Of a stretch of 64,000 nt of DNA, positions 7,515 through 17,900 are shown in pieces (the stretch's first letter is position 1; each line of letters begins with the position of its first letter). The position numbers and the translations under genes were made by a program. Location: positions 72,499 through 136,498 of the forward strand of contig JBGUEO010000009.1 in NCBI GenBank assembly GCA_041821315.1. The letters are read 5' to 3'. Origin of the DNA: DIGJ01 sp041821315. Its GTDB lineage: Bacteria; Bacillota; Clostridia; Lachnospirales; Lachnospiraceae. Under the pieces are notes generated by a model. It had not been told where the DNA came from, made no database searches, and saw only the letters and a program-made list of their open reading frames with translations.

Positions 7515-8900
7515 CTAAATATTCTGTCTGCTACCTATTTCTCCATTCTTCGAAAAATATGTTACATTATAGTTTTCGGATTCAATTAGTTTTACACATC
7601 CATTTATAGTGATTTTCGCTCCACGATAAATACTTTTATGTACCACTAATGTTGAACCAATTGAATTTTCTACATTGGTACGAAGATTTTCTATCTCCTT
7701 TAAAACACTTGCTACAACGGAATCTTTTGCAATTTTTGCTCGTATCAAAGAGAGTTTCTTTTCTGCCAGCTCCTGGTTATCTGCCTTTTCTAATATACTG
7801 TTTATCTTCAATACACCATCTTCAATGCGGGCAATTTCATCTAAAACATATTTGTACTTATTTTTTACCTTTCTGATATGTTCATATATTTCTTTATCAA
7901 CACCCAGATCAATTCTAGTTTTAACTTCAGACATATTCCCGACCATAGTTGCCTCGATTTTTCGTATTGCACTAAGTGATCCACCTACGATGATACCCTT
8001 TTTCCCAGATACAATTATTTCTTGTTCAGACATGATATTGCAATTTAAAATTGCATTTGCCTTTACACTTCCCTTTGCATAAATGGTCGTTTGTTCAAAA
8101 AATTTGGCGCAAACATGTCCACCCGCACGAATTTCTCCTCTTCCAGCTCCTTGCATCCCGTTTTTAAGGATTACATCCCGATCAGCAATCAGTTGCGCCC
8201 CTTCTACATGACCATTCACTGTGATGTTTCCTTTTGCATGGATTGTCATCCCAGAAACTACATTTCCAGTTACAAGTACATCTCCCGAAAAATGAATGTT
8301 GCCCGTTAAAATTGTTACATCTCCATCAATTTTAATCATATTGCTAACCGTTAAACGATCATTTTTAAATTCCACTTTTCCAGTAATCATAGCAGTATAT
8401 AATCGTTTATCATCTGATACTTTAAATCCTTTTCCTTTTAACACAGGTAGTTCTCTTCCAATTTTAGCTACAATCGGCTTTCCATATACATCAACTCCAT
8501 TTGCGCCTACAACTGCTGGTTTATAACGTACCAGCTCTTGCCCTGCCTCTATTACACTTACATCCTGCATATTTCCATAATCGACACTGCCATCTGGCAA
8601 AATTTTAGGCTTTGTGTCTTGCTCAATGCTAAACATAAATTCAAATTCACCATCTCGCCCTTGCTCTGGTGCTATTCCCTGTGCAACTAACTGTTCTGTA
8701 TAGTAGAGTTTATTTGAAACAATAGAACGCAGGGTTTCTATTTTTATGCCTACTACTATATTATTATCTTCCAAAATTGATTCCAAATCACTTACTGCAT
8801 AAACTTCATCTTTATCAACGGGATATAGGCTCAGATAGGCCTGTACCAAATCATCTGATACTCGAACCAAAACACGGGTCGTTTCCATATTCATTGCCAT
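7515..8900 (-). CDS. FapA-family (DUF342) beta-solenoid protein
   Basis: A 461-residue protein of the FapA/DUF342 family. The middle part (about residues 150-320) is a run of short repeats such as GDVTILTGNIHFSGDVLVTGNVVSGMTIHAKGN and VEGAQLIADRDVILKNG, typical of a bactofilin-like right-handed beta-solenoid. A coiled coil follows (about 335-410), then a further beta part. The family name comes from a Vibrio flagellar assembly protein, but clostridial members are widespread and unassigned. TGGAGG precedes the ATG. It lies 20 bp after valS and upstream of the 46-aa ORF and the TPR protein. There are no flagellar genes nearby. Confidence 0.85.
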   Translation of the reverse strand: MAMNMETTRVLVRVSDDLVQAYLSLYPVDKDEVYAVSDLESILEDNNIVVGIKIETLRSIVSNKLYYTEQLVAQGIAPEQGRDGEFEFMFSIEQDTKPKILPDGSVDYGNMQDVSVIEAGQELVRYKPAVVGANGVDVYGKPIVAKIGRELPVLKGKGFKVSDDKRLYTAMITGKVEFKNDRLTVSNMIKIDGDVTILTGNIHFSGDVLVTGNVVSGMTIHAKGNITVNGHVEGAQLIADRDVILKNGMQGAGRGEIRAGGHVCAKFFEQTTIYAKGSVKANAILNCNIMSEQEIIVSGKKGIIVGGSLSAIRKIEATMVGNMSEVKTRIDLGVDKEIYEHIRKVKNKYKYVLDEIARIEDGVLKINSILEKADNQELAEKKLSLIRAKIAKDSVVASVLKEIENLRTNVENSIGSTLVVHKSIYRGAKITINGCVKLIESENYNVTYFSKNGEIGSRQNI

Positions 8901-8919
8901 CTTCCTACCTCCAGTTTTT

Positions 8920-11595
8920 TTATTTAAGATTTATTATACGTTCGGTAACCTGTTCTAACATATTTGTATATTTTTCATGCTTTGCTTTTTCTTCCTTAAT
9001 CTTATTCGCAGGAGCCTTGCTAACAAAACGTTCATTAGAAAGCATACCATTGACACGATTTAATTCACTTTCCAAACGTGTTTTTTCCTTTTCCAATCGT
9101 TCGATTTCTTTTGCGATATCAACTAATTCCGCAAAAGGCATATAAATAACCGCTCCTTGAATTACTGCTGAAACTGCATCATCTGGAATATCTGATTTCA
9201 CTTCTTTAACGATTACCTCACTTGCATATCCTAATGTAGCAAAAAACACACGGCTATTTTCAAAAATAGTACGAAGATTACTTTCTTGTGAAACAACGAT
9301 AACGGTTGCCTTCTTACTTGGCGGTACATTCATTTCCGCTCGAACATTACGAATCCCCTTCACAGCAGATTTAATAACTTCTACCGCTTCTTCATCCATT
9401 CCAAAATTATATTCTTCTTTATATATCGGCCAATTAGAAATCATAATTGACTCTTCTGCACTTTGCAAGGTGCAAAATATTTCTTCTGTTAAAAATGGCA
9501 TATATGGGTGAAGAAGTTTTAGTGACTGAATTAATACCGTTCTTAATGTCCAAACAGCAGACGCTCTTGTTTTGTCTTCTTCATTATATAACCTTGGTTT
9601 CACCATTTCAATATACCAGTCACAAAATTCTTCCCAAATAAAGTCATAAACTTTTTGAACAGCGATTCCTAATTCAAATACTTCCATATTTGCAGTAACT
9701 TCTTTTGTCAATGAATTTACTTTTGATAAAATCCACTTATCTGCTTGTGTACAATTTGTAGCTACATCAAACTCCGTTTGTTCCAATAATGCTTTTTCTT
9801 CCTCTGAAATCTTATCTACATTCATCATAATAAATCGAGATGCGTTCCATACTTTATTCGCGAAATTACGACTTGCTTCCACACGTTCCAAATAAAAACG
9901 CATATCATTTCCAGGCGCATTTCCAGTAATTAAAGTAAAGCGTAGTGCATCGGCACCAAACTGTGAAATAATTTCCAACGGATCAATTCCATTTCCGAGC
10001 GACTTGCTCATTTTTCGTCCTTGTGAATCTCGTATTAATCCATGGAATAATACCGTATCAAACGGCTTCTTTCCCATGTGTTCATACCCAGAAAACACCA
10101 TACGTATTACCCAAAAGAAAATAATATCATATCCTGTAACCAATACATTAGTTGGATAAAAATAGTCAAGTTCCTCCGTATGTTCTGGCCACCCCAAGGT
10201 AGAAAATGGCCATAGTGCAGAACTAAACCACGTATCAAGTGTATCCTCGTCCTGTGTCATGTGTGCATTGCCACATTTTGGGCATACACTTGGCTTTTGT
10301 GATTCTTTTGCAACAATAACCTCACCGCATTTATTACAATAATAGGCAGGAATTCTGTGCCCCCACCATAGTTGCCTTGAAATACACCAATCTCTGATGT
10401 TATCTGTCCAATTAAAATATGTCTTTTCCATACGTTCTGGAATTAATTTTATTTCCCCAGATTTGATTGCCTCTACCGCTGGCTGAATCAACTCATCCAT
10501 CTTAACAAACCACTGCTGCTTAATCATTGGTTCAACCGTTGTGCTGCAACGGTCATGTGTTCCGACATTATGCACGTGATCTTCTATTTTTACTAACAAA
10601 CCCAACTCGTTTAATTCTTGTACCATTTGCTTTCTAGCTTCGTAACGATCCAACCCGGCATATTTTCCACCTTTATCATTAATCGTTGCATCATCATTTA
10701 AAATATTAATTTCAGGTAAATTATGTCGTTTCCCAACTTCAAAGTCATTCGGATCATGTGCTGGAGTAATTTTAACAACACCAGTACCAAATTCTCTATC
10801 CACATAAGAATCTGCAATTACAGGAATTTTACGATTTACAAGTGGTAAAAGTACCATTTTTCCAATCAAATCCTGGTATCTTTCATCCTCTGGATTTACG
10901 GCAACTGCAGTGTCACCTAATAATGTTTCTGGTCGAGTAGTTGCAATCTCAACAAATCTTCCTTCTTCTCCAACAATTGGATAATTTATATGCCAGAAAT
11001 GTCCAGCCTGTTCTTCGTGTTCTACTTCGGCATCTGAAATCGAGGTTTTACATACTGGGCACCAATTTATAATCCGTGATCCTTTATAGATTAATCCTTT
11101 TTCATACAGTTTTATAAACACTTCTTCCACTGCCTTAGAACATCCCATATCTAGGGTAAACCGTTCCCGTTCCCAATCGCAAGAAGATCCTAATTTTTTA
11201 AGTTGTTCTACTATTGTTCCGCCATACTCTTCTTTCCATTCCCACGTACGCTTTAAGAATCCTTCCCGACCCAATTCTTTCTTATCAATGCCTTCTTCTT
11301 TTAATTGGTTGATTACTTTTACTTCTGTTGAAATACTTGCATGATCCGTTCCTGGAAGCCACAACGCTTCATATCCTTGCATACGTTTAAAACGGATTAA
11401 GATATCTTGCATGGTTTCATCTAGGGCGTGTCCCATATGAAGTTTTCCCGTAATGTTTGGTGGTGGAATCACAATGGTAAATGGTTTCTTATTTTTATTC
11501 ACAGTTGCGTGAAAATATCGGTTTTTTATCCATTTCTCGTACAATCTATCTTCAATTTCTTTTGGATTGTATGTTTTTTCTAGTTCTTTCTTCAT
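8920..11595 (-). CDS. valS: Valyl-tRNA synthetase
   Basis: An 891-residue class I aminoacyl-tRNA synthetase. The HIGH motif is in PPPNITGKLHMGHALD, the KMSKS motif in QGRKMSKSLGNGIDPLEI. The editing domain holds TTRPETLLGDTAVAVNPEDERY, and the C-terminal coiled-coil arm (EIERLEKEKTRLESELNRV) is characteristic of ValRS. I start it at the ATG at 11595, 7 bases after AAAGGAG, rather than at 11628, which adds 11 unlikely residues. No T-box leader is visible in the 100 bp upstream. The CPKCG/CNKCG and CPVCK pairs are zinc-binding sites as in other Firmicute enzymes. Confidence 0.98.
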   Translation of the reverse strand: MKKELEKTYNPKEIEDRLYEKWIKNRYFHATVNKNKKPFTIVIPPPNITGKLHMGHALDETMQDILIRFKRMQGYEALWLPGTDHASISTEVKVINQLKEEGIDKKELGREGFLKRTWEWKEEYGGTIVEQLKKLGSSCDWERERFTLDMGCSKAVEEVFIKLYEKGLIYKGSRIINWCPVCKTSISDAEVEHEEQAGHFWHINYPIVGEEGRFVEIATTRPETLLGDTAVAVNPEDERYQDLIGKMVLLPLVNRKIPVIADSYVDREFGTGVVKITPAHDPNDFEVGKRHNLPEINILNDDATINDKGGKYAGLDRYEARKQMVQELNELGLLVKIEDHVHNVGTHDRCSTTVEPMIKQQWFVKMDELIQPAVEAIKSGEIKLIPERMEKTYFNWTDNIRDWCISRQLWWGHRIPAYYCNKCGEVIVAKESQKPSVCPKCGNAHMTQDEDTLDTWFSSALWPFSTLGWPEHTEELDYFYPTNVLVTGYDIIFFWVIRMVFSGYEHMGKKPFDTVLFHGLIRDSQGRKMSKSLGNGIDPLEIISQFGADALRFTLITGNAPGNDMRFYLERVEASRNFANKVWNASRFIMMNVDKISEEEKALLEQTEFDVATNCTQADKWILSKVNSLTKEVTANMEVFELGIAVQKVYDFIWEEFCDWYIEMVKPRLYNEEDKTRASAVWTLRTVLIQSLKLLHPYMPFLTEEIFCTLQSAEESIMISNWPIYKEEYNFGMDEEAVEVIKSAVKGIRNVRAEMNVPPSKKATVIVVSQESNLRTIFENSRVFFATLGYASEVIVKEVKSDIPDDAVSAVIQGAVIYMPFAELVDIAKEIERLEKEKTRLESELNRVNGMLSNERFVSKAPANKIKEEKAKHEKYTNMLEQVTERIINLK

Positions 11596-11692
11596 AAAAT
11601 TCTCCTTTATTGAAGTACTGCTTTTCACTGCAATACTTTATCATTTCCTATCCTACAAGATTAGTTAAAAATATCAGACTTGTCAAGTATTT

Positions 11693-12865
11693 TTACAGCT
11701 CTAGACTATAGTTTCTAAGGATGTCTCGAATCTCCTCTTGCATCTGCTTATTTTCATCCATAAAATCAAAAATTTCCTGCTTATTTTTCGTATAAGTTTT
11801 CGCATTATAGTCCAGATTATCGCGCAATTTTTGTCTTCTCACATTGAGTCGATGCCTTACTTCAACCATTTCTCGTTTATCAATGATTGCAAGTGCTTGA
11901 TGCCCCCATACTTCCCTATCGAAAAGCTGATATTCATTTAATTCTTCCAGTAGTATTTCTTTTGCTTGATTTATCTTATCTGTATGTTTTGCGTATTTTG
12001 ATTCTTTTTCTTTTTCCCCTAAATATTGCTTCCAGATGTATTCAAGCTCTGCGAAACTACTAACATCATATTTTTCATAGGAGTATTCTAACAAACTCAT
12101 ATTGTTAACATATTTTATTTTGACTTTATTTAAAAGCATAATTGCTTTATGTCTTTTTCGATCAAGGAGTTTTAACTCTTTTCGATTTTTATTTTCTTCC
12201 AAAAAGATATATGTTTCAGTTAACGCCGCCATCACAATTGTTAACAAATAAGGAATCACCATACTCTTTTGAAATGCAAGAGAGATTGCGGCTAACAATG
12301 CAATGATGCTAACCACCAAAACTACCATTGCAATGGACATCTTCTTTAAAAATTCCTGCTTTGCCATAATTTCTTCTTGTTCATAACGTAGAACACCTTT
12401 TTCTCCCTCTAGGTGCTGCAAATCACCTTTAATTACTCCATTGTATATTTCATTCTTTTTCATATTTTTTAATTCGTTTGCAATGGAATTTTCTTGTTTC
12501 TCCATTATACTTCGCTGCGTATTTGTAAGGTTCGAATCTTTTGTTTTATACTTTTCCCTCTCCTTTGTATAGACACAAATATTACGTGCTGCGCGCTCTA
12601 TTTTTTCTTTTTCTAATTCTGGTATGCGCTCTATTTTTTGAATATCAGTCAAATACGAGGTAACCACCTCGTACTCTTGCCTCATTTCCTGCATCTGGTG
12701 GTTTACCTCTACCATCTGCTCACAACAATCCACCACGTTACCTATCGTTTGTATTTTCTGTGGTTGCACTTCCTCCATTTGCGTATATAAATTTGAACTG
12801 TTTGGCTGTTCATCCTTTATGTCCACGTTTGGCTTAGGTTTTTTTAACCAGTTAAATAAGCCCAT
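11693..12865 (-). CDS. Membrane-anchored coiled-coil protein (cluster member 4)
   Basis: About 390 residues: a short basic N-terminus (MGLFNWLKKPKP), a long coiled coil (about 40-180, QMVEVNHQMQEMRQEYEVV onwards), two adjacent membrane spans (MAVVLVVSIIALLAAISLAF and VIPYLLTIVMAALTETYIFL-like), and a second helical region. The ATG at 12865 gives the MGLFNWLKK start and has GAAGGA about 11 bases upstream; an ATG four codons earlier has no spacing to its SD. It overlaps the preceding gene by 14 bp. I do not recognise a named family. The position suggests it anchors the complex made by the three genes upstream. Confidence 0.75.
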   Translation of the reverse strand: MGLFNWLKKPKPNVDIKDEQPNSSNLYTQMEEVQPQKIQTIGNVVDCCEQMVEVNHQMQEMRQEYEVVTSYLTDIQKIERIPELEKEKIERAARNICVYTKEREKYKTKDSNLTNTQRSIMEKQENSIANELKNMKKNEIYNGVIKGDLQHLEGEKGVLRYEQEEIMAKQEFLKKMSIAMVVLVVSIIALLAAISLAFQKSMVIPYLLTIVMAALTETYIFLEENKNRKELKLLDRKRHKAIMLLNKVKIKYVNNMSLLEYSYEKYDVSSFAELEYIWKQYLGEKEKESKYAKHTDKINQAKEILLEELNEYQLFDREVWGHQALAIIDKREMVEVRHRLNVRRQKLRDNLDYNAKTYTKNKQEIFDFMDENKQMQEEIRDILRNYSLEL

Positions 12866-13688
12866 TTTTATATTCATCCTTCCACTGAGTAATCATTCGT
12901 TCCAATCCTTCGTAGTACTCTAGCATTTTTCCTTCATTTTTTAATTTCTTACTATTTTCGAATTTTTGAAACTCCTCTATGGTTTCTGCTTTCAACATAC
13001 TTCCTTCAATTTCAGATAGCAAAGTATTTATATCTACAATCACATCCTTATATTGAGTTGTTTCTTTCAAAATCGAATCATCTTTTTTTGCAAATTTTAT
13101 ACACATCAAGTATGCAAGCAGGGAATCTTTGTTTTTGTTCTTTTCATATGCTCTTTGAAAAGTCTTTGCTGCATCTTCGTAGGTAGATGTATTCATTTTT
13201 ATAATTCCTAGATTGTGCAATATGTCCCCAAGAAACTTCTTCGAACAAGACATATCTTTTTCTTCTTTCAAAATGCTATAATAAACAACCGCCGCATTTT
13301 TATAATCCCGTCCTTTTAAAAAATTATCACCACGCAATTTCTTTCGCTCCATCAAGCTACACGTTTCCAGTTTATCTATAACACGAATTAACTGTTTAAT
13401 TTCATCTTCCTCATAAAAATCTGCACTGCACAAAACAGTAACGACCATATCTTTCAAAGTTCCTTTTTTTCGAATCATTTTCTTTAGTTTTTCAGAAGTC
13501 TCTGCTATTAAAAGATTGTTTTTTATCCAATCCGCCATTTTTATGGTGAAATCTGCCTCAGAAAGGGAATAAATATTATGATAAATATAATAGCACATCT
13601 CTTCAATCGAATAAATTCTGGTATTTGTATCTGGAAACAAGTATGCTTCATCCGTTATATTACCAGTACATAAAATTACCTTTCCCAT
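12852..13688 (-). CDS. TPR-like protein of unknown function (cluster member 3)
   Basis: A 278-residue soluble helical protein beginning GKVILCTGNITDEAYLFPDTNTRIYSIEEMCYYIYHN. This N-terminal block recalls uncharacterised Lachnospiraceae proteins I have seen beside DUF5716/DUF5717-type genes. The C-terminal half has TPR-like helices (NFLKGRDYKNAAVVYYSILKEE; ILHNLGIIKMNTSTYEDAAKTFQRAYEKN). TAGGAGG precedes the start. It lies 12 bp after the actin/Hsp70-fold gene. TPRs often bind chaperones or filament subunits, which fits the neighbour, but the function is unknown. Confidence 0.75.
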   Translation of the reverse strand: MGKVILCTGNITDEAYLFPDTNTRIYSIEEMCYYIYHNIYSLSEADFTIKMADWIKNNLLIAETSEKLKKMIRKKGTLKDMVVTVLCSADFYEEDEIKQLIRVIDKLETCSLMERKKLRGDNFLKGRDYKNAAVVYYSILKEEKDMSCSKKFLGDILHNLGIIKMNTSTYEDAAKTFQRAYEKNKNKDSLLAYLMCIKFAKKDDSILKETTQYKDVIVDINTLLSEIEGSMLKAETIEEFQKFENSKKLKNEGKMLEYYEGLERMITQWKDEYKNGLI

Positions 13689-13700
13689 TCACCATTCCTC

Positions 13701-14963
13701 CTAAAGTTCAATTCGTTTTTCCCAGACTCGTTTTGTTGAAGGTGCATACTCACCAAACCCTACATCCCGAATATATATAACACAAGTTCTCAAGTTCTCA
13801 AACTGAAAATCAAGTTGAAAGCGTCCCATCCGATTAGGTCTCTTTGGCATTCCTTCTAAATTAATCATACGTTCACTTGTCGTCATATCAAGTACATTTT
13901 TTATCACTAAGCGAATTTCCTCTTCTTCATCCAAAATAATTGTCACGGAATGTTTTGCCTGATTCCATAAAATTCCAGCTGGTATCATTTCAATATCTCT
14001 TATTTTTCCATCTTTATATCCTTTTAGCAGTAATGCATATTCCAAAACACCTTCCGATAATAAAAGGAACCTTCTCTCAAACTCATTTGTAACAAGATTT
14101 TTGGCGTGATAAGCCGCTCCCCTCGTGTAGATATTCGGTCCTCGAAAGCCACGCTTTCCTGCACAAAGCTCCGAAAGTGCTGCATCTGACCAATTCGATA
14201 AAAATCCTTCTCCAGCAAAATATAGGGTTGCAACGTCTTGATTATACAACACCGATTGAGCAGCTTCTAAAAAAGCCCTGGCTACTTGTTTTTTCTCGTT
14301 CTGCAAAAATATATCATAGGATAGTTGAGTAGACAAATCCTCGTTTACACAAGAAATAACCCATGGTTGACTCTTCCGATTTACTTGAATATACTTATAC
14401 ACTAGCCCTCGTTTACTATAATCAAATAACCCAATATTTTTTGGCCACAACTCTCTCTTTTGATTAAGCGCATAATAAATGTAGCTTTGTGTGTACGTCT
14501 CTACCAAGACTCGATCTTTAAAAATCCCCATATTGCCAAGTGCCTGATCAATTGCCTTTACTAAATACGAATTGTCTTTTTCTATTGTTACTACTAGCTT
14601 ACTTATAAAATCATTGGAATAGTATGCTTGAAGCAAGATCAGTGTCTTTCGAAAAAATTTTTCAAGAATTGTTACCGCTTCATAGGTAGTTTCAAACACA
14701 GTAAAGGTTTCATTTTTACAAATTTGATCTACTATATTATCAATCAAGCTTACATCTTCTTGTTCACAAGCAGCAATTGCTTCTTCTCCAAATAACCATT
14801 CCCGCTTATCTCTATTCACAGCAAGACAGGTTGGGATAAAATAATAATCCTTTCCTTTTGCTCCTATTGTTTCAATTTCGCCGGTTCGCGGATGGAAACA
14901 ACTCATCTGTGAATTTTCGTTTCCAAGATCAAATCCAACATATAAGTTCCGTGTTTGCTCCAT
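13701..14963 (-). CDS. Actin/Hsp70-fold (ASKHA) protein, DUF5716-like (cluster member 2)
   Basis: A 420-residue protein. The N-terminus YVGFDLGNENSQMSCF is a phosphate-1 loop of the actin/Hsp70/sugar-kinase fold (DxGxxxS). A degenerate second phosphate loop (IGLFDYSKRGLVY, about residue 180) and an adenosine-site-like segment (TLYFAGEGFLSNW, about 255) are in the expected order. The last 120 residues (from about ILLKGYKDGKIRDIEMIPAGILWNQ) form a separate beta-rich domain. It resembles proteins annotated DUF5716 in Lachnospiraceae; the family name is from memory. GGAGG lies before the ATG. The DIGGGT-type second loop is lost, so nucleotide hydrolysis may be weak or absent. It lies 24 bp after the giant protein. 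Confidence 0.78.
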   Translation of the reverse strand: MEQTRNLYVGFDLGNENSQMSCFHPRTGEIETIGAKGKDYYFIPTCLAVNRDKREWLFGEEAIAACEQEDVSLIDNIVDQICKNETFTVFETTYEAVTILEKFFRKTLILLQAYYSNDFISKLVVTIEKDNSYLVKAIDQALGNMGIFKDRVLVETYTQSYIYYALNQKRELWPKNIGLFDYSKRGLVYKYIQVNRKSQPWVISCVNEDLSTQLSYDIFLQNEKKQVARAFLEAAQSVLYNQDVATLYFAGEGFLSNWSDAALSELCAGKRGFRGPNIYTRGAAYHAKNLVTNEFERRFLLLSEGVLEYALLLKGYKDGKIRDIEMIPAGILWNQAKHSVTIILDEEEEIRLVIKNVLDMTTSERMINLEGMPKRPNRMGRFQLDFQFENLRTCVIYIRDVGFGEYAPSTKRVWEKRIEL

Positions 14964-14987
14964 TACTTGTCTTTCCTCCGTTCTACC

Positions 14988-17900
14988 TTACAAAATTTTT
15001 ATTAACTCCTGCTCCACATAATTACATTTAATATACATCTCCATTAGTTCAAGCAATGTTTTCTCATCCTTCATTTCTTTTGCCGTTAACATCAAATTGA
15101 TGAGTCCAAATTTACTTTCTTCTAATTCTAATTCTCTATTTCCATCAATACGAATACTCTCTGTTATTATTTCCTCGCTTCCGTCATCTTCTGTAATATA
15201 ATACTGAAGCGTCTCGTCTTTGAATAATAAAAATGGAATCACATGAATTCCATAATATGTATTTTTCATGCATTTGGTTATATAATCTGCCTGGCTATCA
15301 TCTTCGGCTAACATATAGTGAATCCTCACTCGTTTCTTTGGATTACACCTATATGACACATAAAAATAATCTTTGATTTGCTGTGGTAATTTTATTTTTC
15401 CTGAAAAATCCTTATAAAACGGAAAAATATAACCCAATTTTGTTAAACTACTAATGGCTTGCTCACTAAAGGCTAATTCTTCTTTCAAAAGCGTTTGTTT
15501 TTTACTAAAGTAAGATAACAATGCAAGCGTTCCTACCCTACTTTCTTCGTAAAAAACCTCTTTTTTCATAATAGGGAAAAGATCTTCACACGCTATGCGT
15601 TCGTTTATTAAATATTTATACGATGTATAAGCCAAATAGGCTCGTACGATTGTCTCATCTCCACCTTTTTTATAATACGATTTAAAAGCCTCCATCGCTT
15701 TCATCACTTGTTCTTCCGTAAATAATACCTGACTCAAGATACGTTCTTCTAGCACATATGCATCCAAATCAAAATTTATACAACTTTTCCAAAGCTTTAG
15801 AAGTGTTTCACTATCACCCTCTAAATACAGTATGAGATACGTGAGAATGCTTTCATTGTACTTTCCATCGCAAAAAATGAAATATGCCATGTCCAAAAGA
15901 AATTTATTTTTTATATCCATTCCCTTTATTTTGATTTCTTCCGTACAAAAATGAATCAATCGATTGATTGGTATTCCTTCAAACCCATATTCACTCATCA
16001 TAAAACTTGCTTTATCCTTCAAATCATAAATCATGCAATAATAAATTGCGTTTGGACGAAACTCCTTTCGTAACAAATTAAAATCAGACAACAAAAGCAT
16101 TTCTGTTAACGCCTCTGTTTCCATATTATCAAAATAATATTGAATCAAAGTTTCATAACACTGACCTTTATAGTAGTCCTTAAACGTAGGAAGTAAAACA
16201 CATCTTCTTTGTACAAACACAGAATTTTCATTTTGCTTTTGATATTTGAATATTTTCTCAAATATATTTAACATAAGCATATAATTGTTCTTGCAATATT
16301 GATAACACTTTAAAGATAATCCGTGTATATGAAATAATCGTACTATCTTGTAAGCGTCCATATCTAAAAAACGATTTCCTTTTGCATCCACAAATATAAT
16401 ACAAGGATTTTCCGTAAATATGTCAATATAGCACGTTCCATTTATAAGTGGTGTATACACTTCCTTCAAAAGTTCTTTGTGGCTTACATATACTCCTACC
16501 ATTTTAGAATTATCACATTGCAGTTCATGACGAAACATAATCTTACAAAATGCAAGAGAAATACGTTCATCTACATCATCTAATTGAAAAAATTCTTCAT
16601 ATAAAATCGCTAAATTTCGATTGATTTTTTCTTGTTTTAACGCCTCTCGCGCAAATTTTCGTATCATCTTTTCATGAATTACAAAACTCCCCATATCATG
16701 ATTCTTGTTTTTTATTAAATACGCATAGAAAAATGCTTTTTTTTCAAAACTCAATTGATTATCATATTGAAAAAACAAAATAAGGTTTGTAGGAATCTTC
16801 AAGCTAAAATCTTCTTGCATTGTATAAATATAATATTCATACAAATTCTCAATTTTAAGTTTTTCTTTTTCTCCTTTTTGAAACCACTTAAAATATCTCT
16901 GTTCTTTTTTCTTGTTTTGAATTAATAATTTACAAATTGTATATAATACTTCTTTACTCCGTGTCGTCTCGTAAAGTAAATAGAGACCATTCATAATCCA
17001 AGGTAACACCTTTCCCTCTTGTTCCGACAAAAAGCAGAATAAATCTTTTAAGTCATTTGACAAACAATTTGTTTTTATACCAAATGCAAGTATCTTATGA
17101 AGTGATTTTTGAAAATATACTCTTGCCTTTCGATCACTTTCTAGACAAATGCAAGCTTCATAAAAAAGAATTGGACTATTCGCTCCCACATCAATACAAT
17201 GCGCAATAACTTCCCATTTTTTCTCCGGATTCTTTTGATATTGGTCATCTAAATAAAGCAAAAACCATAGCAATTGCCACGAGTCAAATCCATTTTCATA
17301 GTATGCACCAATAAAAGAAGATGCTTCATTTATTAATTCTTCCTTTTTCGAATAAAGCGCCCGAAGGTAAAGATATGTGGTATAGCTGAGCAAAGAGTCT
17401 TCTTTGATTGCCTCTACTTGTTCCTCCATTTCTCGAAATAAAGTTTCTACACCCGCATGATGATCCATAATATAATAATGCAGTTCTAATAACTTTTGAC
17501 TCCAGTAAGAAAGCACATCCTTACTATGTTTAACTAAATCCACCAAATCTGTAATGTATTTATCATAAGCTATCTGGTTTGTTCTAAGGTTCAAATAATT
17601 TTGCGTGAAAATTAATAATAGTTCTTTTCTTTTTCTATTTTTTTCATGTTCCTTCGATGGATGGCTCAATTGAACTAAAACATGAACCTCCTTTGTTTCA
17701 ACTTTGCTATGTAGATAAATCGTTCCATAATGATTTCCTACACGAAGTTTATCGGTTTCAATTAAAAGTTCCAACGCATAGCTATTTCCAACAAAGTTTT
17801 TTGTTGTAAATACGTCTTTCTCAATTGCAATAAAATCGCAATCGGTAGTAACTCGAAAACTTTGATATCCCCAATTATCTTTTTCTATTATGATTTGATC

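Noticed and set aside
11596..11692. T-box leader before valS
   Set aside because: Only about 100 bp, with no specifier stem or T-box motif.
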